Origin: an uncultured Muribaculaceae bacterium
Lineage (GTDB): Bacteria; Bacteroidota; Bacteroidia; Bacteroidales; Muribaculaceae
Reading direction: 5' to 3'
Assembly: GCA_910577355.1 (NCBI GenBank)
Contig: CAJTMY010000022.1
Location: 1 to 44,467 of the forward strand
DNA length: 44,467 nucleotides
Position 1 is the first letter of the stretch. Every line of letters begins with the position of its first letter. The position numbers were made by a program, and so were the translations under genes. Of this stretch, positions 1 to 9,132 are shown piece by piece. The notes beneath the pieces were generated by a model. It saw nothing but the letters and a program-made list of their open reading frames with translations. It was not told the origin of the DNA and did not search any database.

Positions 1-25
1 ATTTTTCACTCGGATAGTTTTTTAA

Positions 26-121
26 CATTTCAACCGGGTTTTGCTGCTGACCCTCTATCTCGCCGCCAGCGTCATCATAGGCATACTGCTTGTATGGGCG
101 GGACGTGCCATCATCAGGTAA
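26..121 (+). other. Short open stretch with a hydrophobic segment, possible gene remnant
   Basis: The frame ending at the TAA at 119-121 reads a membrane-like segment (LLLTLYLAASVIIGILLVWA) followed by GRAIIR. It is preceded directly by an in-frame TAA at 23-25 and holds no ATG; only a TTG at 41 could start it. It could be a tiny membrane peptide, or the end of an upstream membrane gene broken by a frameshift in the six-T run at 18-23. I cannot tell which, because the upstream sequence lies outside the window. Confidence 0.2.
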
Positions 122-130
122 TCCTAACTG

Positions 131-171
131 AAAAAATACGGCCGCGACGGGATACTCCTGCCGCGGCCGTG
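131..171 (-). terminator. Rho-independent terminator of the ftsX-to-GDSL operon
   Basis: A perfect 9-bp stem (ACGGCCGCG at 138-146 with CGCGGCCGT at 162-170) is followed on the minus strand by a T-tract (131-137 read in reverse). It lies 18 bases downstream of the minus-strand stop codon at 189. On the plus strand it is followed by GTATTTTATA, so it may also end transcription entering from the left. Confidence 0.8.
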
Positions 172-188
172 TATTTTATAAATACCGA

Positions 189-1310
189 TTACCAGTTGAG
201 AATAGCCTTGAGGCGTGGTTTCATGTAGTCGGCGTAATGACGGAAGCCCAGGTCGGTGAGATGGATGCCGTCGACCGTGCCGTCGTCCTCGGGGCCGTCG
301 AGGCCGAGGCTCTCCACATAATATATGTTCTTGTACCCGTCGGCGACAAGCCTGTCATAGTTGCGGCGCAGTGCGGCATTCTTGCGTGGCAGATAGTTGC
401 CGAAGTTGGAATCGTAGCGCGAATAGGGATAGAGGGGGCCTTCGAGCAGTACGATGGGGGTGTCGGGATGAGCGTCGGCGATTATCTTCACGAAGTCATA
501 TGTGAGGGTGTCGCACATCATTTCGGTACAGTTGGGCACGGGGTCGAGCAAGTAAAGGTCGACATCGGGTATGTCGTTCATGGCGCGAGCCATGCAGTAG
601 TCCATTTTGCCTTCGCCCGAGATGCCGATGTTTACCACCTCGGCGTTGAGTTCGCGTCCGAGGATGTTGGTTGCGGCCATGCCGGTGCGCGATGCGCACC
701 CGCCCTGCAATATGCTGGTGCCGTAAGCTACGATCTTGCGGTTCTTGTCGATTATCGCGGGGTTGCCGGAAGTGATTGTCGCGCCCGAATCGACTTTGAC
801 GAAGAGTTCGTTCACACCGTCGTACAGGGGCATGTATATCATATACTCGTGCATCTTGCCGTCGAGATTCTCCACATAAGTGGATTCGACCTCCTTGGTC
901 TTGTTGCCGTCGGCATCTTTCTTAACGTAGGGGCGGTTGGTGTTGACATGGCGCCATACCGAGTCACCCTCGAGGATATAGAGGTCTGTGCCCTTGAGAC
1001 CGGTGTCGGCCATATGTATCATGTGAGTGTCCCACAGCAGCTCGTATTTCACACCGATGCGCTTTGAATCGGTGGCGAAGCGCACACCTATGCCGGTGGA
1101 GCATTGCGCGCGCTCCCACAGGTCGGGACGCACGCTGTCCTTGAGATTGGCGGGTATGCGGGTGTAATGGCGCAGGGTGTTGTCCCAGCCCTTGTTGATG
1201 ATACGCAGATCCTGGGCATCCACATATTTCCATGCGGACGCCGGCTCGTCGGCGAGAGCTGCCGAAGTGGCACCTGCGAGTGCCAGAGCGAGTAGCAGAA
1301 ATTTCTTCAT
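189..1310 (-). CDS. Secreted SGNH/GDSL-family esterase with N-terminal GxDLY domain
   Basis: Likely a periplasmic or secreted serine esterase, 373 residues. A signal peptide (MKKFLLLALALAGATSAALA) opens the protein. Residues about 25-180 form the accessory domain carrying the GTDLY motif (107-111) that typifies the GxDLY module. The C-terminal half is an SGNH fold: block I GTSILQGG with nucleophile Ser199, the Gly of block II in NIGISGEG, a block III variant DPVPNC, and block V DGIH with Asp347 and His350. The substrate is unknown; relatives deacetylate carbohydrates or act on small esters. I start at the ATG at 1310 because the signal peptide begins there. The upstream ATG at 1349 would add 13 residues and overlap the kup stop. 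It is the last gene of the operon, 28 bases after kup, and probably unrelated in function to its neighbours. Confidence 0.85.
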   Translation of the reverse strand: MKKFLLLALALAGATSAALADEPASAWKYVDAQDLRIINKGWDNTLRHYTRIPANLKDSVRPDLWERAQCSTGIGVRFATDSKRIGVKYELLWDTHMIHMADTGLKGTDLYILEGDSVWRHVNTNRPYVKKDADGNKTKEVESTYVENLDGKMHEYMIYMPLYDGVNELFVKVDSGATITSGNPAIIDKNRKIVAYGTSILQGGCASRTGMAATNILGRELNAEVVNIGISGEGKMDYCMARAMNDIPDVDLYLLDPVPNCTEMMCDTLTYDFVKIIADAHPDTPIVLLEGPLYPYSRYDSNFGNYLPRKNAALRRNYDRLVADGYKNIYYVESLGLDGPEDDGTVDGIHLTDLGFRHYADYMKPRLKAILNW

Positions 1311-1338
1311 TGCTTGTGTTGATAGATGAGTTAGTTGT

Positions 1339-3288
1339 TTATGATTCATTGTTATTGGCGGGAGCTATGCGGCGGCAGGTACGTGTATCGAGTATCAGCG
1401 GCACTTTTTCCACATTGAGATTTGATGTATCGAGCCCGAGGGCTTTTTCGGCGGCGAGAGCCATACGGCGCAGGCGCTCGTACATCATCATCACCCAGCG
1501 CTCTCCATTGCGGCACGAGCTCGACAGTGAGAATATGCGGTGTATGAGGCAGAAGCGGAAGTCACCGGGTATATGGTGGCTGCGCAGCGAAGGATAGGCA
1601 CTCACCAGATTGATGCGGCGCGCGGCCACAAGGTCCTCCACCACCTGTCGCAAGTATACGGTGACACGCGGCTGCACGCGGAATCCGATGCGCAGCCCTA
1701 TGCACCACAGCAGGCCGCCGAAGCGCTCGTCGACAGTATATTCGAGCGTGTCGGGCTCGTCGGTGAAGTCGAGACGTAGAATCCAGTAGCGGCGGGCGCG
1801 CTTGGGCATCTTGTTTATGAGCGAGTACATTATCTTGCTCTCCACAAGGCCGGGATCGGCCGAATGGCTTATATATACCAGATTGGTAGCGTATTGCGGA
1901 ATGGTGTCGTCGCTGTGGATGTCGCGCAGTATGTCGCCATAGCCGTCGAGTTTTTTGTAGTCGATGTAGCTGCGGCGGATATGGCTGGCGCGGTGCCATA
2001 CCAACATCACCGCGCACAGGGCGCCGGCTATGAGCATCGTATACCATCCGCCGTGCATGAACTTGAACATGTTGGCCACGAAAAAGCATCCTTCAAGCGA
2101 CAGGAAGAATATGGCAAAGAGTCCCACGAGCAGCGCGTTCACCCCACGGTGACGCAGATAGAAGGCCAGCAGGACGGTGGTCATGAGCATGGTGACGGTT
2201 ATAGCCAGTCCATAGGCGGCCTCCATGGCCGATGACGAGCGGAACAGCAGCACGGTGATGACACATCCGGCAAAAAGGAATACGTTGATCGACGGTATGA
2301 ACAGCTGCCCCTTGACCAAAGTCGGATATTTGATGCGCAGGCGCGGCCAGAAGTCGAGGTTGATGCCCTCGCTGAATATGGTGAACGAACCGCTGATGAG
2401 CGCCTGGCTCGCTATGACGGCTGCGCCTGTGGCCATAACTATGCCGGGAATAAGGAACCACTGCGGCATTATACCGAAGAACGGATTGTCTGCGGCTGCC
2501 GCAGCAGCCGGGTTGTTGATTATCCATGCTCCCTGCCCCAGATAGTTGAGTATAAGCATGCATTTGACAAATATCCAGCTCACCGATATGTTTAGGCGTC
2601 CGCAGTGTCCGAGATCGGAGTAGAGGGCTTCGGCTCCGGTCGTACACAGGAATACAGCGCCGAGTATGAGGAACCATCCGGGATAGTCGGCAAGCAGCAT
2701 CACGGCATATACTGGATTAAAAGCCTTGAGGATGCCCGGATACAGCGTGAGGGATATCACACCGAGCACGCCGAGCATCATAAACCAGCACAGCATGAAT
2801 GGCCCGAAGCAACGGCCTATCTTGGACGTGCCGAACTGCTGTATGAAGAATATAATGCAGATTATCAGCAGAGTGATCGGCACCACAGGAGTGTCGGCAT
2901 ATATGCCGCGCAGCCCCTCGACAGCCGAGGTGACTGTGACGGCAGGCGTTATAACTCCGTCGGCTATCAGGGCGCTCGCTCCGATTGCCGCTATCACGTA
3001 GAGCCAACGGGTCTTGAGCTTACGCACAAGCGAGAACAGGGCAAGTATGCCGCCCTCGCCTTTGTTGTCGGCACGCAGGGCGATCAGGACATACTTCACG
3101 GAAGTCTGCAAAGTGAGTGTCCAGATGATGCACGACACCGCGCCGATTATATAATCGGCACCGGCCTCGGGGTTCACGGCCACAATAGCCTTCATCACAT
3201 AAAGCGGAGAGGTGCCTATGTCGCCGAAGACTATACCCAGGGCCACAATCAGCCCCAGCATTGTAAGTTGTCGCTTTGCCGGCTGCAT
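1339..3288 (-). CDS. kup: KUP-family potassium uptake permease
   Basis: Inner-membrane K+ transporter, probably a K+/H+ symporter, 649 residues, close to the usual family length. The N-terminus carries the family signature GIVFGDIGTSPLYV, followed by NKGEGGILALFSLV and about twelve hydrophobic segments. The cytoplasmic C-terminal region holds the conserved LRLDFTDEPDTLEYTV and RIGFRVQPRVTVYLRQVV stretches typical of Kup proteins. The start at 3288 (MQPAKRQLTMLG) lies 13 bases after the queA stop. The upstream in-frame start at 3336 would overlap queA and add a non-conserved leader. It lies in a run of closely spaced minus-strand genes and is likely co-transcribed, though its role is independent of tRNA modification. 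Confidence 0.93.
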   Translation of the reverse strand: MQPAKRQLTMLGLIVALGIVFGDIGTSPLYVMKAIVAVNPEAGADYIIGAVSCIIWTLTLQTSVKYVLIALRADNKGEGGILALFSLVRKLKTRWLYVIAAIGASALIADGVITPAVTVTSAVEGLRGIYADTPVVPITLLIICIIFFIQQFGTSKIGRCFGPFMLCWFMMLGVLGVISLTLYPGILKAFNPVYAVMLLADYPGWFLILGAVFLCTTGAEALYSDLGHCGRLNISVSWIFVKCMLILNYLGQGAWIINNPAAAAAADNPFFGIMPQWFLIPGIVMATGAAVIASQALISGSFTIFSEGINLDFWPRLRIKYPTLVKGQLFIPSINVFLFAGCVITVLLFRSSSAMEAAYGLAITVTMLMTTVLLAFYLRHRGVNALLVGLFAIFFLSLEGCFFVANMFKFMHGGWYTMLIAGALCAVMLVWHRASHIRRSYIDYKKLDGYGDILRDIHSDDTIPQYATNLVYISHSADPGLVESKIMYSLINKMPKRARRYWILRLDFTDEPDTLEYTVDERFGGLLWCIGLRIGFRVQPRVTVYLRQVVEDLVAARRINLVSAYPSLRSHHIPGDFRFCLIHRIFSLSSSCRNGERWVMMMYERLRRMALAAEKALGLDTSNLNVEKVPLILDTRTCRRIAPANNNES

Positions 3289-3301
3289 GTCGTGATTGGA
3301 T

Positions 3302-4351
3302 TTACCGGATGAGCATGGCGTCGCCGTAGCAGCCAAACTTATAGCCTTCCTTGATGGCCACCTCGTAGGCGTGCATGATATGCTCGTAGCCGCCGAAGGC
3401 CGATACCATCATGAGCATGGTGGAATAAGGCAGATGGAAGTCGGTGAGCAGCGATGTGCACACGGTGAAATCGTAGGGAGGGAAGATAAACTTGTTGGTC
3501 CATCCCTCGTATACTTTCATGTGGCCGCCCATGCTCACGGCGGCCGATATGCCGCGCAGCACCGATGTGCCTACGGCGCATACCTGACGGTCGTTGTCCT
3601 TGGCGCGGTTCACGGTGTCGACGAGTGTCTGCGAGGCCTCCATCTGCTCGGAGTCCATGCGATGCTTGGTAAGATCCTCAACATCAATCTCGCGGAACGT
3701 GCCGAGACCCGAGTGTACGGTGATGAACGCCTGCTCCACGCCGCGTATCTCAAGGCGCTTGAGCAGCTCGCGAGAGAAGTGCAGCCCCACACCGGGCGCC
3801 ACAACGGCACCCTCGCGGCGGGCATAGAGGGTCTGATATGCCTCGGCATCCTCCGGACCGGGCTCGCGGGTGATGTATGCCGGCAGGGGGGTGTGCCCGA
3901 GAGCAAAAAGTTCGCGCTTGAATTCGTCGTGCGGGCCGTCGTACAGGAACCGCAGCGTGCGGCCGCGCGAAGTGGTGTTGTCTATCACCTCGGCCACCAT
4001 GCCGCTGTCGTCGCCGAAGTAGAGCTTGTTTCCTATGCGTATCTTGCGTGCAGGCTCCACGAGCACGTCCCACAGTTTATTGTCGGAGTTGAGCTCGCGC
4101 AGCAGGAACACCTCGATGCGCGCGCCGGTCTTCTCCTTGTTGCCGTATAGCAGGGCCGGAAACACACGTGTGTCGTTGAAAACCATCACGTCGCCCTCGT
4201 CATAGTATCCGAGGATATCCTTGAATTCTTTATGTTCGATCTCGCCGGTGCGCCGGTCGACCACCATCATGCGGCATTCGTCGCGGCTTACCGGGGGATC
4301 CTGTGCTATTAGATTGTCGGGGAGACGGAATTTGAATTGTGATAGCTTCAT
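3302..4351 (-). CDS. queA: S-adenosylmethionine:tRNA ribosyltransferase-isomerase
   Basis: Cytosolic enzyme of queuosine synthesis. It transfers and isomerises the ribosyl part of S-adenosylmethionine onto preQ1 in tRNA, giving epoxyqueuosine. The 349-residue length fits QueA (about 340-356). The sequence opens with MKLSQFKFRLPDNLIAQDPP, then DECRMMVVDR and VMVFNDTRVFPALLYG. The C-terminal half holds VAPGVGLHFS, TVHSGLGTFREI and FPPYDFTVCTSLLTDFHLP, all family hallmarks. The ATG at 4351 is chosen because conservation starts there; the open frame runs on upstream without family sequence. It sits 29 bases after truB and 13 before kup. Confidence 0.96.
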   Translation of the reverse strand: MKLSQFKFRLPDNLIAQDPPVSRDECRMMVVDRRTGEIEHKEFKDILGYYDEGDVMVFNDTRVFPALLYGNKEKTGARIEVFLLRELNSDNKLWDVLVEPARKIRIGNKLYFGDDSGMVAEVIDNTTSRGRTLRFLYDGPHDEFKRELFALGHTPLPAYITREPGPEDAEAYQTLYARREGAVVAPGVGLHFSRELLKRLEIRGVEQAFITVHSGLGTFREIDVEDLTKHRMDSEQMEASQTLVDTVNRAKDNDRQVCAVGTSVLRGISAAVSMGGHMKVYEGWTNKFIFPPYDFTVCTSLLTDFHLPYSTMLMMVSAFGGYEHIMHAYEVAIKEGYKFGCYGDAMLIR

Positions 4352-4380
4352 GTCGTGGATGTTATATAATGTCGTATATC

Positions 4381-5118
4381 TTATAATTGTGAAATCGTAT
4401 TTGATTGTTGCAGATAGTCGTCGGGAAATTCGACGGGAGCCTCGGCGATTATGGAGGCAACACGGTCGGGCGGCAGGCAGTCGGCAATATTGATATCGCC
4501 CACCCTGGTACGGCGCAAAGCGGTGAGGTGCGCCCCCGAACCGAGTGCCACGCCGATATCGCGTGCCAGGGCACGTATGTAGGTGCCCTTGGAGCACACC
4601 ACACGTATCTTTATCTCCGAGGGTGAATATTCGAGCAACTCTATCTCGTCGATGACCAGCAACTTGGGCTTCAGCTCCACAGACTCACCTTTACGGGCGA
4701 GGTCGTAGGCGCGCTGCCCTTCTATCTTGCAGGCAGAATATGCCGGCGGTATCTGCTCTATGGGGCCGTGAAAGGCTTTGAGCGTGTCCTCCACAAGCTT
4801 GCGGGTGATATGGGCGGTGGGATATGTCGCATCTATCTGAGTCTCGAGATCGAACGACGGAGTGGTGGCACCCAATGCCACTGTGGCTATATATTCCTTC
4901 ACTCCTGCCTGCAGCTCCTCGATACGTCTGGTGGCACGGCCTGTGGCGACGATCATCACACCGGTGGCCAGAGGGTCGAGCGTGCCGGCATGCCCTACCT
5001 TGAATTTCTTCACCTTGAGGCGACGCAGGATGGCTCCACGCACACGCTTCACGGCGTCAAACGAAGTCCATCCGAGAGGCTTGTCGATACAGATTATCTC
5101 ACCGCTTACAAAATCCAT
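4381..5118 (-). CDS. truB: tRNA pseudouridine-55 synthase TruB
   Basis: Makes pseudouridine 55 in the T-loop of tRNAs. The protein has 245 residues, typical of the shorter Bacteroidetes TruB. It opens with the conserved ICIDKPLGWTSFDAV. The catalytic motif HAGTLDPLATGVM (residues 43-55) contains catalytic Asp48. Further family motifs are KEYIATVALGATT, QIPPAYSACKIEGQRAYDLAR and SKGTYIRALARDIG. A single base separates its start from the uppP stop, so the two are translationally coupled. The order uppP-truB-queA is a common Bacteroidetes arrangement (family knowledge). Confidence 0.96.
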   Translation of the reverse strand: MDFVSGEIICIDKPLGWTSFDAVKRVRGAILRRLKVKKFKVGHAGTLDPLATGVMIVATGRATRRIEELQAGVKEYIATVALGATTPSFDLETQIDATYPTAHITRKLVEDTLKAFHGPIEQIPPAYSACKIEGQRAYDLARKGESVELKPKLLVIDEIELLEYSPSEIKIRVVCSKGTYIRALARDIGVALGSGAHLTALRRTRVGDINIADCLPPDRVASIIAEAPVEFPDDYLQQSNTISQL

Positions 5119-5119
5119 C

Positions 5120-5959
5120 TCAGTTGAATATTATACACAGCACACCTACGACGAGACAATAGACGGCAAACCATACAAGCTTGCCTTTCTTCACGATGTC
5201 GAGCATCCACTTGCAGGCCGCGCAGCCGACAAGGAATGACGCCATGAATCCTACGATCATGGGAAGCCATCCTATCTCGGCAGCCGACGATGCGGCCGGA
5301 TCGCTCACTATGTCCTTGATGCCGAGAAGCGCCTGACCGAGAATCGGAATTATCACCATAAGGAACGAGAAGCGGGCCACCTGTTCTCGCTTGTCGCCGA
5401 GCAGTATGCCGGTGGCGATAGTGGTGCCCGAGCGTGACAGACCGGGCAGCACGGCCACGGCCTGGGCGCATCCGATGATGAAGGCGTCGAGATAATTTAT
5501 GTCGCGGGGTGTATATGCCTTACGACCGGGAGCCGACCCGTCAAGCGGTCGGGTACGGAAGAAGTAGCTGAACGAGAGCAGTGCGGCTGTAACAAGCAGA
5601 CATATGCCTATTATCATGAGATTCTTGTCGAAAAAGCCCTCGATGACTTCTTTAAAGCATATGCCCACCACTGCCACGGGAATGCATGATACGAGTATCT
5701 TCATCACCGTATTGAAATTATCATCGCGTCGCCATGTGAAAAAAGACACACACAGCGGTGCGAACTCACGCCATAGTATCACTATGGTGCTCAACACGGT
5801 AGCAACATGCAACATTACATCAAACTCAAGGCTTGCCTCGGGGTCGAGATCAAGGCCGAGCAGCTTGCCGCATATCTCCAGATGCCCCGACGAGCTGATG
5901 GGGAGATATTCGGCCAGACCCTGTACTATGCCCATTATAAGGGCGTTGAGTGTATCCAT
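5120..5959 (-). CDS. uppP: Undecaprenyl-diphosphate phosphatase
   Basis: Integral membrane phosphatase that recycles undecaprenyl diphosphate to the monophosphate carrier used for peptidoglycan and surface polysaccharide. It has 279 residues and several hydrophobic spans. The first signature, GIVQGLAEYLPISSSGHL, starts at residue 11 and holds the catalytic Glu and His. The second, LPGLSRSGTTIATGILLG, holds the catalytic Arg and Ser. It starts 9 bases after the DUF3098 gene and ends 1 base before truB. It was formerly called BacA for bacitracin resistance on overexpression. Confidence 0.96.
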   Translation of the reverse strand: MDTLNALIMGIVQGLAEYLPISSSGHLEICGKLLGLDLDPEASLEFDVMLHVATVLSTIVILWREFAPLCVSFFTWRRDDNFNTVMKILVSCIPVAVVGICFKEVIEGFFDKNLMIIGICLLVTAALLSFSYFFRTRPLDGSAPGRKAYTPRDINYLDAFIIGCAQAVAVLPGLSRSGTTIATGILLGDKREQVARFSFLMVIIPILGQALLGIKDIVSDPAASSAAEIGWLPMIVGFMASFLVGCAACKWMLDIVKKGKLVWFAVYCLVVGVLCIIFN

Positions 5960-5968
5960 CTGTTTTTC

Positions 5969-6250
5969 TTATTTTTCTGTTTTCTTCTTGGGCTTGATAC
6001 ACACGGCAACAGCCATCGCCACAAAGCCCAGAAAGCATATGGCCGGGCCGACAACTATACGGCGGGTGCTGAAAATATCGGGATTGAATCCGTCGGCCGA
6101 GCTCGATCCGCCGAGCATAAGCAGAAAGCCGACAACGATCATCGCGCCGGCAATAGCCATGAGAATAAAATTGTTGCGGGCAAGCGGGAGCTTGTCGAAA
6201 TCCTCGTGCTCTATGCCGTCTGATTTGCTTTTTGAATTGTATTTATCCAT
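5969..6250 (-). CDS. DUF3098 small membrane protein
   Basis: A 93-residue protein with two transmembrane segments, at about residues 27-47 and 66-86. The pattern is NNFILMAIAGAMIVVGFLLM, then GG, then FNPDIFSTRRIVVGPAICFLGF, which fits the Bacteroidetes-specific DUF3098 family. Its function is unknown. Its constant position between ftsX and uppP in Bacteroidetes suggests a link to cell envelope growth or division (inference). Gaps are 24 bases to ftsX and 9 to uppP. Confidence 0.88.
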   Translation of the reverse strand: MDKYNSKSKSDGIEHEDFDKLPLARNNFILMAIAGAMIVVGFLLMLGGSSSADGFNPDIFSTRRIVVGPAICFLGFVAMAVAVCIKPKKKTEK

Positions 6251-6274
6251 AATTATTGTATTTACCGAAAAAAT

Positions 6275-7147
6275 CTATTTAAACATATCGTCATAGTCGG
6301 CGCGCAGATAACGGTTGGTTGCGATAGCGGATGCCGCAGTGCATATAAGCACACCTGCAAAAGTTACGGCCACGAATATCATCACCATCGAAGACCATGG
6401 CAACACCGTACCGACAGCCGCGTCGAATGTCGAGGCATAGGCTCGGATACATGCCAGCAATATGATTGCCACAGCGGCAGCCACAGCACCTGTGCCCAGG
6501 CCGGCAAGCACAAAAGGCCGGCGTATGAATCCACCGGTTGCGCCCACAAGCTTCATTGTGTGTATTATAAACCGGCGCGAGTACACCGCCAGGCTTACAG
6601 TATTGTTTATCAGTACAAAAGATATCACAAGCAACGCCGTAGCAATAGCCAGCAGCACTACCGAGAGCCGCCTGAGCACCGAGTTCACCGAATCTATCAC
6701 CACCGACTCGGATACTGTCTCCACAACAGCATCGTCGGCCGAAATACGCGCCGCGACGGCGGCTATGCTGTCGCCCGTGGCATAGTCGGGTTTCATCCTT
6801 ATCTCGAATTCGGCGCCGAAAGGATTCTCGTCGAGCAACCTCGCATAATCCTCGCCCATCAGTTCCGACTCTGCCGCAAGTATGCTTTCGGGCGATGCGA
6901 ATACAAAACCCGCCACGCCCGGTGTAGCGGCCACAACAGATTTGACACGGTTGATATCCGCATCGGCGGCATCCGGCGCCAGCTTTACCACAAACCCCAT
7001 ATTGCTGCGTATATCATCACTCAGGCTGCGCGAAGCCAGCAGAGCCATCGCCAAAATGCCCAATATGAGAAGTACAAGAGCCACACTGATTACCGAAGTG
7101 ATTTGCGAGCCGAAGGTCGATATCTTAGCCAAACGTTTATCTTTCAT
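6275..7147 (-). CDS. ftsX: FtsX-like cell division permease
   Basis: A 290-residue FtsX. A cytoplasmic N-terminus is followed by one TM segment (residues about 15-38), a periplasmic domain (about 40-165) and three C-terminal TM segments. The C-terminal FtsX core includes SLAVYSRRFIIHTMKLVGATGGFIRRPFVLAG, the conserved coupling region that meets FtsE. FtsEX links division-site ATP hydrolysis to activation of peptidoglycan hydrolases. The ftsE partner is not in this window. It is the first gene of the minus-strand operon, with a well-formed promoter 56-86 bases upstream of its ATG. Confidence 0.92.
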   Translation of the reverse strand: MKDKRLAKISTFGSQITSVISVALVLLILGILAMALLASRSLSDDIRSNMGFVVKLAPDAADADINRVKSVVAATPGVAGFVFASPESILAAESELMGEDYARLLDENPFGAEFEIRMKPDYATGDSIAAVAARISADDAVVETVSESVVIDSVNSVLRRLSVVLLAIATALLVISFVLINNTVSLAVYSRRFIIHTMKLVGATGGFIRRPFVLAGLGTGAVAAAVAIILLACIRAYASTFDAAVGTVLPWSSMVMIFVAVTFAGVLICTAASAIATNRYLRADYDDMFK

Positions 7148-7202
7148 CTTAGAAATATGACGAGGCGACTATGCAAACAGCGCATACTGCCCAAATATCG
7201 TG

Positions 7203-7233
7203 CAAAATTACAACATTTTAAAGGCGAAGTCAA
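7203..7233 (-). promoter_or_regulatory. Promoter of the ftsX operon
   Basis: On the minus strand, a -33 TTG (7233-7231) and a -7 TAATTTTG (7210-7203) are separated by exactly 20 bases, which fits the Bacteroidetes primary sigma-factor consensus. The predicted start near 7198 leaves a leader of about 50 bases before the ftsX ATG at 7147. Confidence 0.6.
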
Positions 7234-7284
7234 GTGATACGCCAAATAATTTGTAAGAATCGGAAAATTTGCAGGATTTTTTCG

Positions 7285-7292
7285 TAAATTTG
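7285..7292 (+). promoter_or_regulatory. Candidate -7 box for the susR-like gene
   Basis: TAAATTTG matches the Bacteroidetes -7 consensus TAnnTTTG and lies 19 bases before the ATG at 7312. No TTG occurs 19-21 bases upstream, so the -33 element is missing or poor. Basal activity may be low or activator-dependent (inference). Confidence 0.4.
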
Positions 7293-7311
7293 GGGCGAGA
7301 AACAATTTGCC

Positions 7312-8961
7312 ATGAACAAACAGATATTCCCGATCTGCCTTCTGCTATTTCTGCTTGCCGTAGCCGGATGCCGCCACGGCGCCGGTTCTTCCGACGAACC
7401 TCTCTACGACAGTGTAGACATGGCTCTCGCCCGCAGCCACGAATACGACCGCGTGAAAGAGCGACGCATCGACGCCCTGCGTCACGAACTCGGCAAGCGT
7501 CCAAAACCGACATTGGAGACAGAACTTGTAGAGGAACTTGTGGATGAATATGAATCATACAACAGCGACTCGGCGCTACATTATGTGAACCGGTATCTCA
7601 GGCTGCCCCGCGTGGCCGCCGACAGCTCCCGATGGCTGCGGATGACCATACGCAAGGCCGACATAGCATCGCATGCCGGCCTATATAAGGAGGCCATGGA
7701 GATTCTCGAGAACTGCCGTCCGGCCGACTCCGACACATCGCTGCTCATCGAATATTACAACACATACTGCGGTCTGTACCAATATCAGAGCGAATACACC
7801 ACCGACAGCGAATTTCTGGAAGAAAACGAAAGCATGCGCGCCCTGTACAACGATTCACTGATGGCCATCTGCCCGCCGGAATCATTCCTCTATCTGGTAG
7901 TAAGGGCTCCCGAACTGGTGCGCGAAGGCCGCGCCGCCGAGGCTGAGAATCTGCTGTTCGAATCGCTCGGCAACTACCGGCAGGGCACCCGCGAATATGC
8001 CATACTCAGCTCGATACTGGCATATGTGTACAATGATATAGGCGACCACGACAATTACCGCCGCTATTTGGCTCTCAGCGCCATAAGCGACATGCAGGGT
8101 GCCGTGAAGGAGAACATGGCCATGCGCGCCCTTGCCACAGCCCTCTTTGAGGACGGCGACATAGAGCGCGCCAACCGCTACCTGAAACAGAGCTTTGCCG
8201 ACGCCAACTTTTTCGCGGCACGCATGCGCAACGCCCAGTCGAGCCGCATGCTGCCCATAATCGATGAGGCATACAACACCAAGCAGGCCGACCTGCAGCG
8301 GCTGCAGCGGTATCAGCTTGTCACAATCAGCATACTCGCGGTAATACTGATGCTCGCCATCGCGTTCATACTCCGACAGTTCAAGATAGTAAAACGCGCC
8401 CAGCAACACACCGCCGCGGCCAATGCCGAGCTTAGCGAACTGAGCCAACGGCTCCGCGAGGCCAACGCCGGCCTGGCCGAAATGAACTCAGCTCTGAAGA
8501 TCGCAGGCGCCACACGCGAGGAATATGCCGCGACGTTCATGGAATTCTGTTCGTCGACAATCTCGTCGCTAAAGAATTACCACCGGTCGCTACGCGTACT
8601 CGCCGCACAGGGCAACCCGGCGGCATTGGTCAAGAAACTCGAGTCGGCCGAGATAATAGACAAGACGGTGAATGAATTCTATCAGCGATTCGACAATGCC
8701 GTGCTTGATATCTATCCGGGGTTTGTGGAGAAATTCAACGCCCTGCTGCGCCCCGAATGCCGCGTGCAACTCCGTCCCGGCGAACTGCTCAATACCGAGC
8801 TCCGCGTATTCGCTCTAATCCGCATAGGTATAGACGACAGCTCAAAGATAGCCGGCTTCCTGCGTTGCTCCATCACCACCGTATACACCTACCGTTCAAA
8901 AATGCGCAGACGCGCCCTGCACCCCGACATCTTCGAGGACGAAGTGGCGGATATATCTTAA
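7312..8961 (+). CDS. susR: SusR-like membrane-spanning transcriptional regulator (DUF6377 type)
   Basis: A 549-residue sensor-regulator. An N-terminal signal or lipobox-like segment (LLFLLAVAGC, Cys20) leads into a helical TPR-like region (about 30-330) predicted to lie in the periplasm. A TM segment (about 335-355) follows, then a coiled coil rich in Ala, Glu and Leu (about 360-395). The cytoplasmic C-terminus holds a LuxR-like helix-turn-helix: LNTELRVFALIRIGIDDSSKIAGFL then a basic recognition region TTVYTYRSKMRRRA (about 493-535). This architecture fits SusR of Bacteroides, which senses maltose or starch oligomers and activates sus genes. Its position 171 bases upstream of susC on the same strand, and the starch enzymes downstream, support that role. 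The ligand is inferred, not shown. Confidence 0.85.
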   Translation: MNKQIFPICLLLFLLAVAGCRHGAGSSDEPLYDSVDMALARSHEYDRVKERRIDALRHELGKRPKPTLETELVEELVDEYESYNSDSALHYVNRYLRLPRVAADSSRWLRMTIRKADIASHAGLYKEAMEILENCRPADSDTSLLIEYYNTYCGLYQYQSEYTTDSEFLEENESMRALYNDSLMAICPPESFLYLVVRAPELVREGRAAEAENLLFESLGNYRQGTREYAILSSILAYVYNDIGDHDNYRRYLALSAISDMQGAVKENMAMRALATALFEDGDIERANRYLKQSFADANFFAARMRNAQSSRMLPIIDEAYNTKQADLQRLQRYQLVTISILAVILMLAIAFILRQFKIVKRAQQHTAAANAELSELSQRLREANAGLAEMNSALKIAGATREEYAATFMEFCSSTISSLKNYHRSLRVLAAQGNPAALVKKLESAEIIDKTVNEFYQRFDNAVLDIYPGFVEKFNALLRPECRVQLRPGELLNTELRVFALIRIGIDDSSKIAGFLRCSITTVYTYRSKMRRRALHPDIFEDEVADIS

Positions 8962-9044
8962 GAAAAAAGCTTTGAATATATTTAGAATTTTCATCTGATA
9001 TCAAGACGCTTTATCATTGAATATCAGCAAATAAAATCTATATA

Positions 9045-9100
9045 TATATTTGATTTTGCTTTGAGGCACTTGATTTCGGGTTAAAAAATGTAGAATTTTG
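9045..9100 (+). promoter_or_regulatory. Candidate promoter region of the sus operon
   Basis: The 171-base gap between susR and susC (8962-9132) is AT-rich. It holds TATATTTG (9045-9052), a full match to the -7 consensus but without a TTG at the proper distance. It also holds a looser site TAGAATTTTG (9091-9100) with TTG at 9070-9072, 18 bases upstream. Either could drive susC. A missing -33 would fit dependence on the SusR activator. No other gene or RNA is visible in the gap. Confidence 0.35.
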
Positions 9101-9132
9101 CAACAGAAACCAAAAATCACATTGTATAAACC

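Noticed and set aside
4352..4597. Upstream extension of queA
   Set aside because: QueA conservation starts exactly at MKLSQFKF (4351); the extension overlaps truB.
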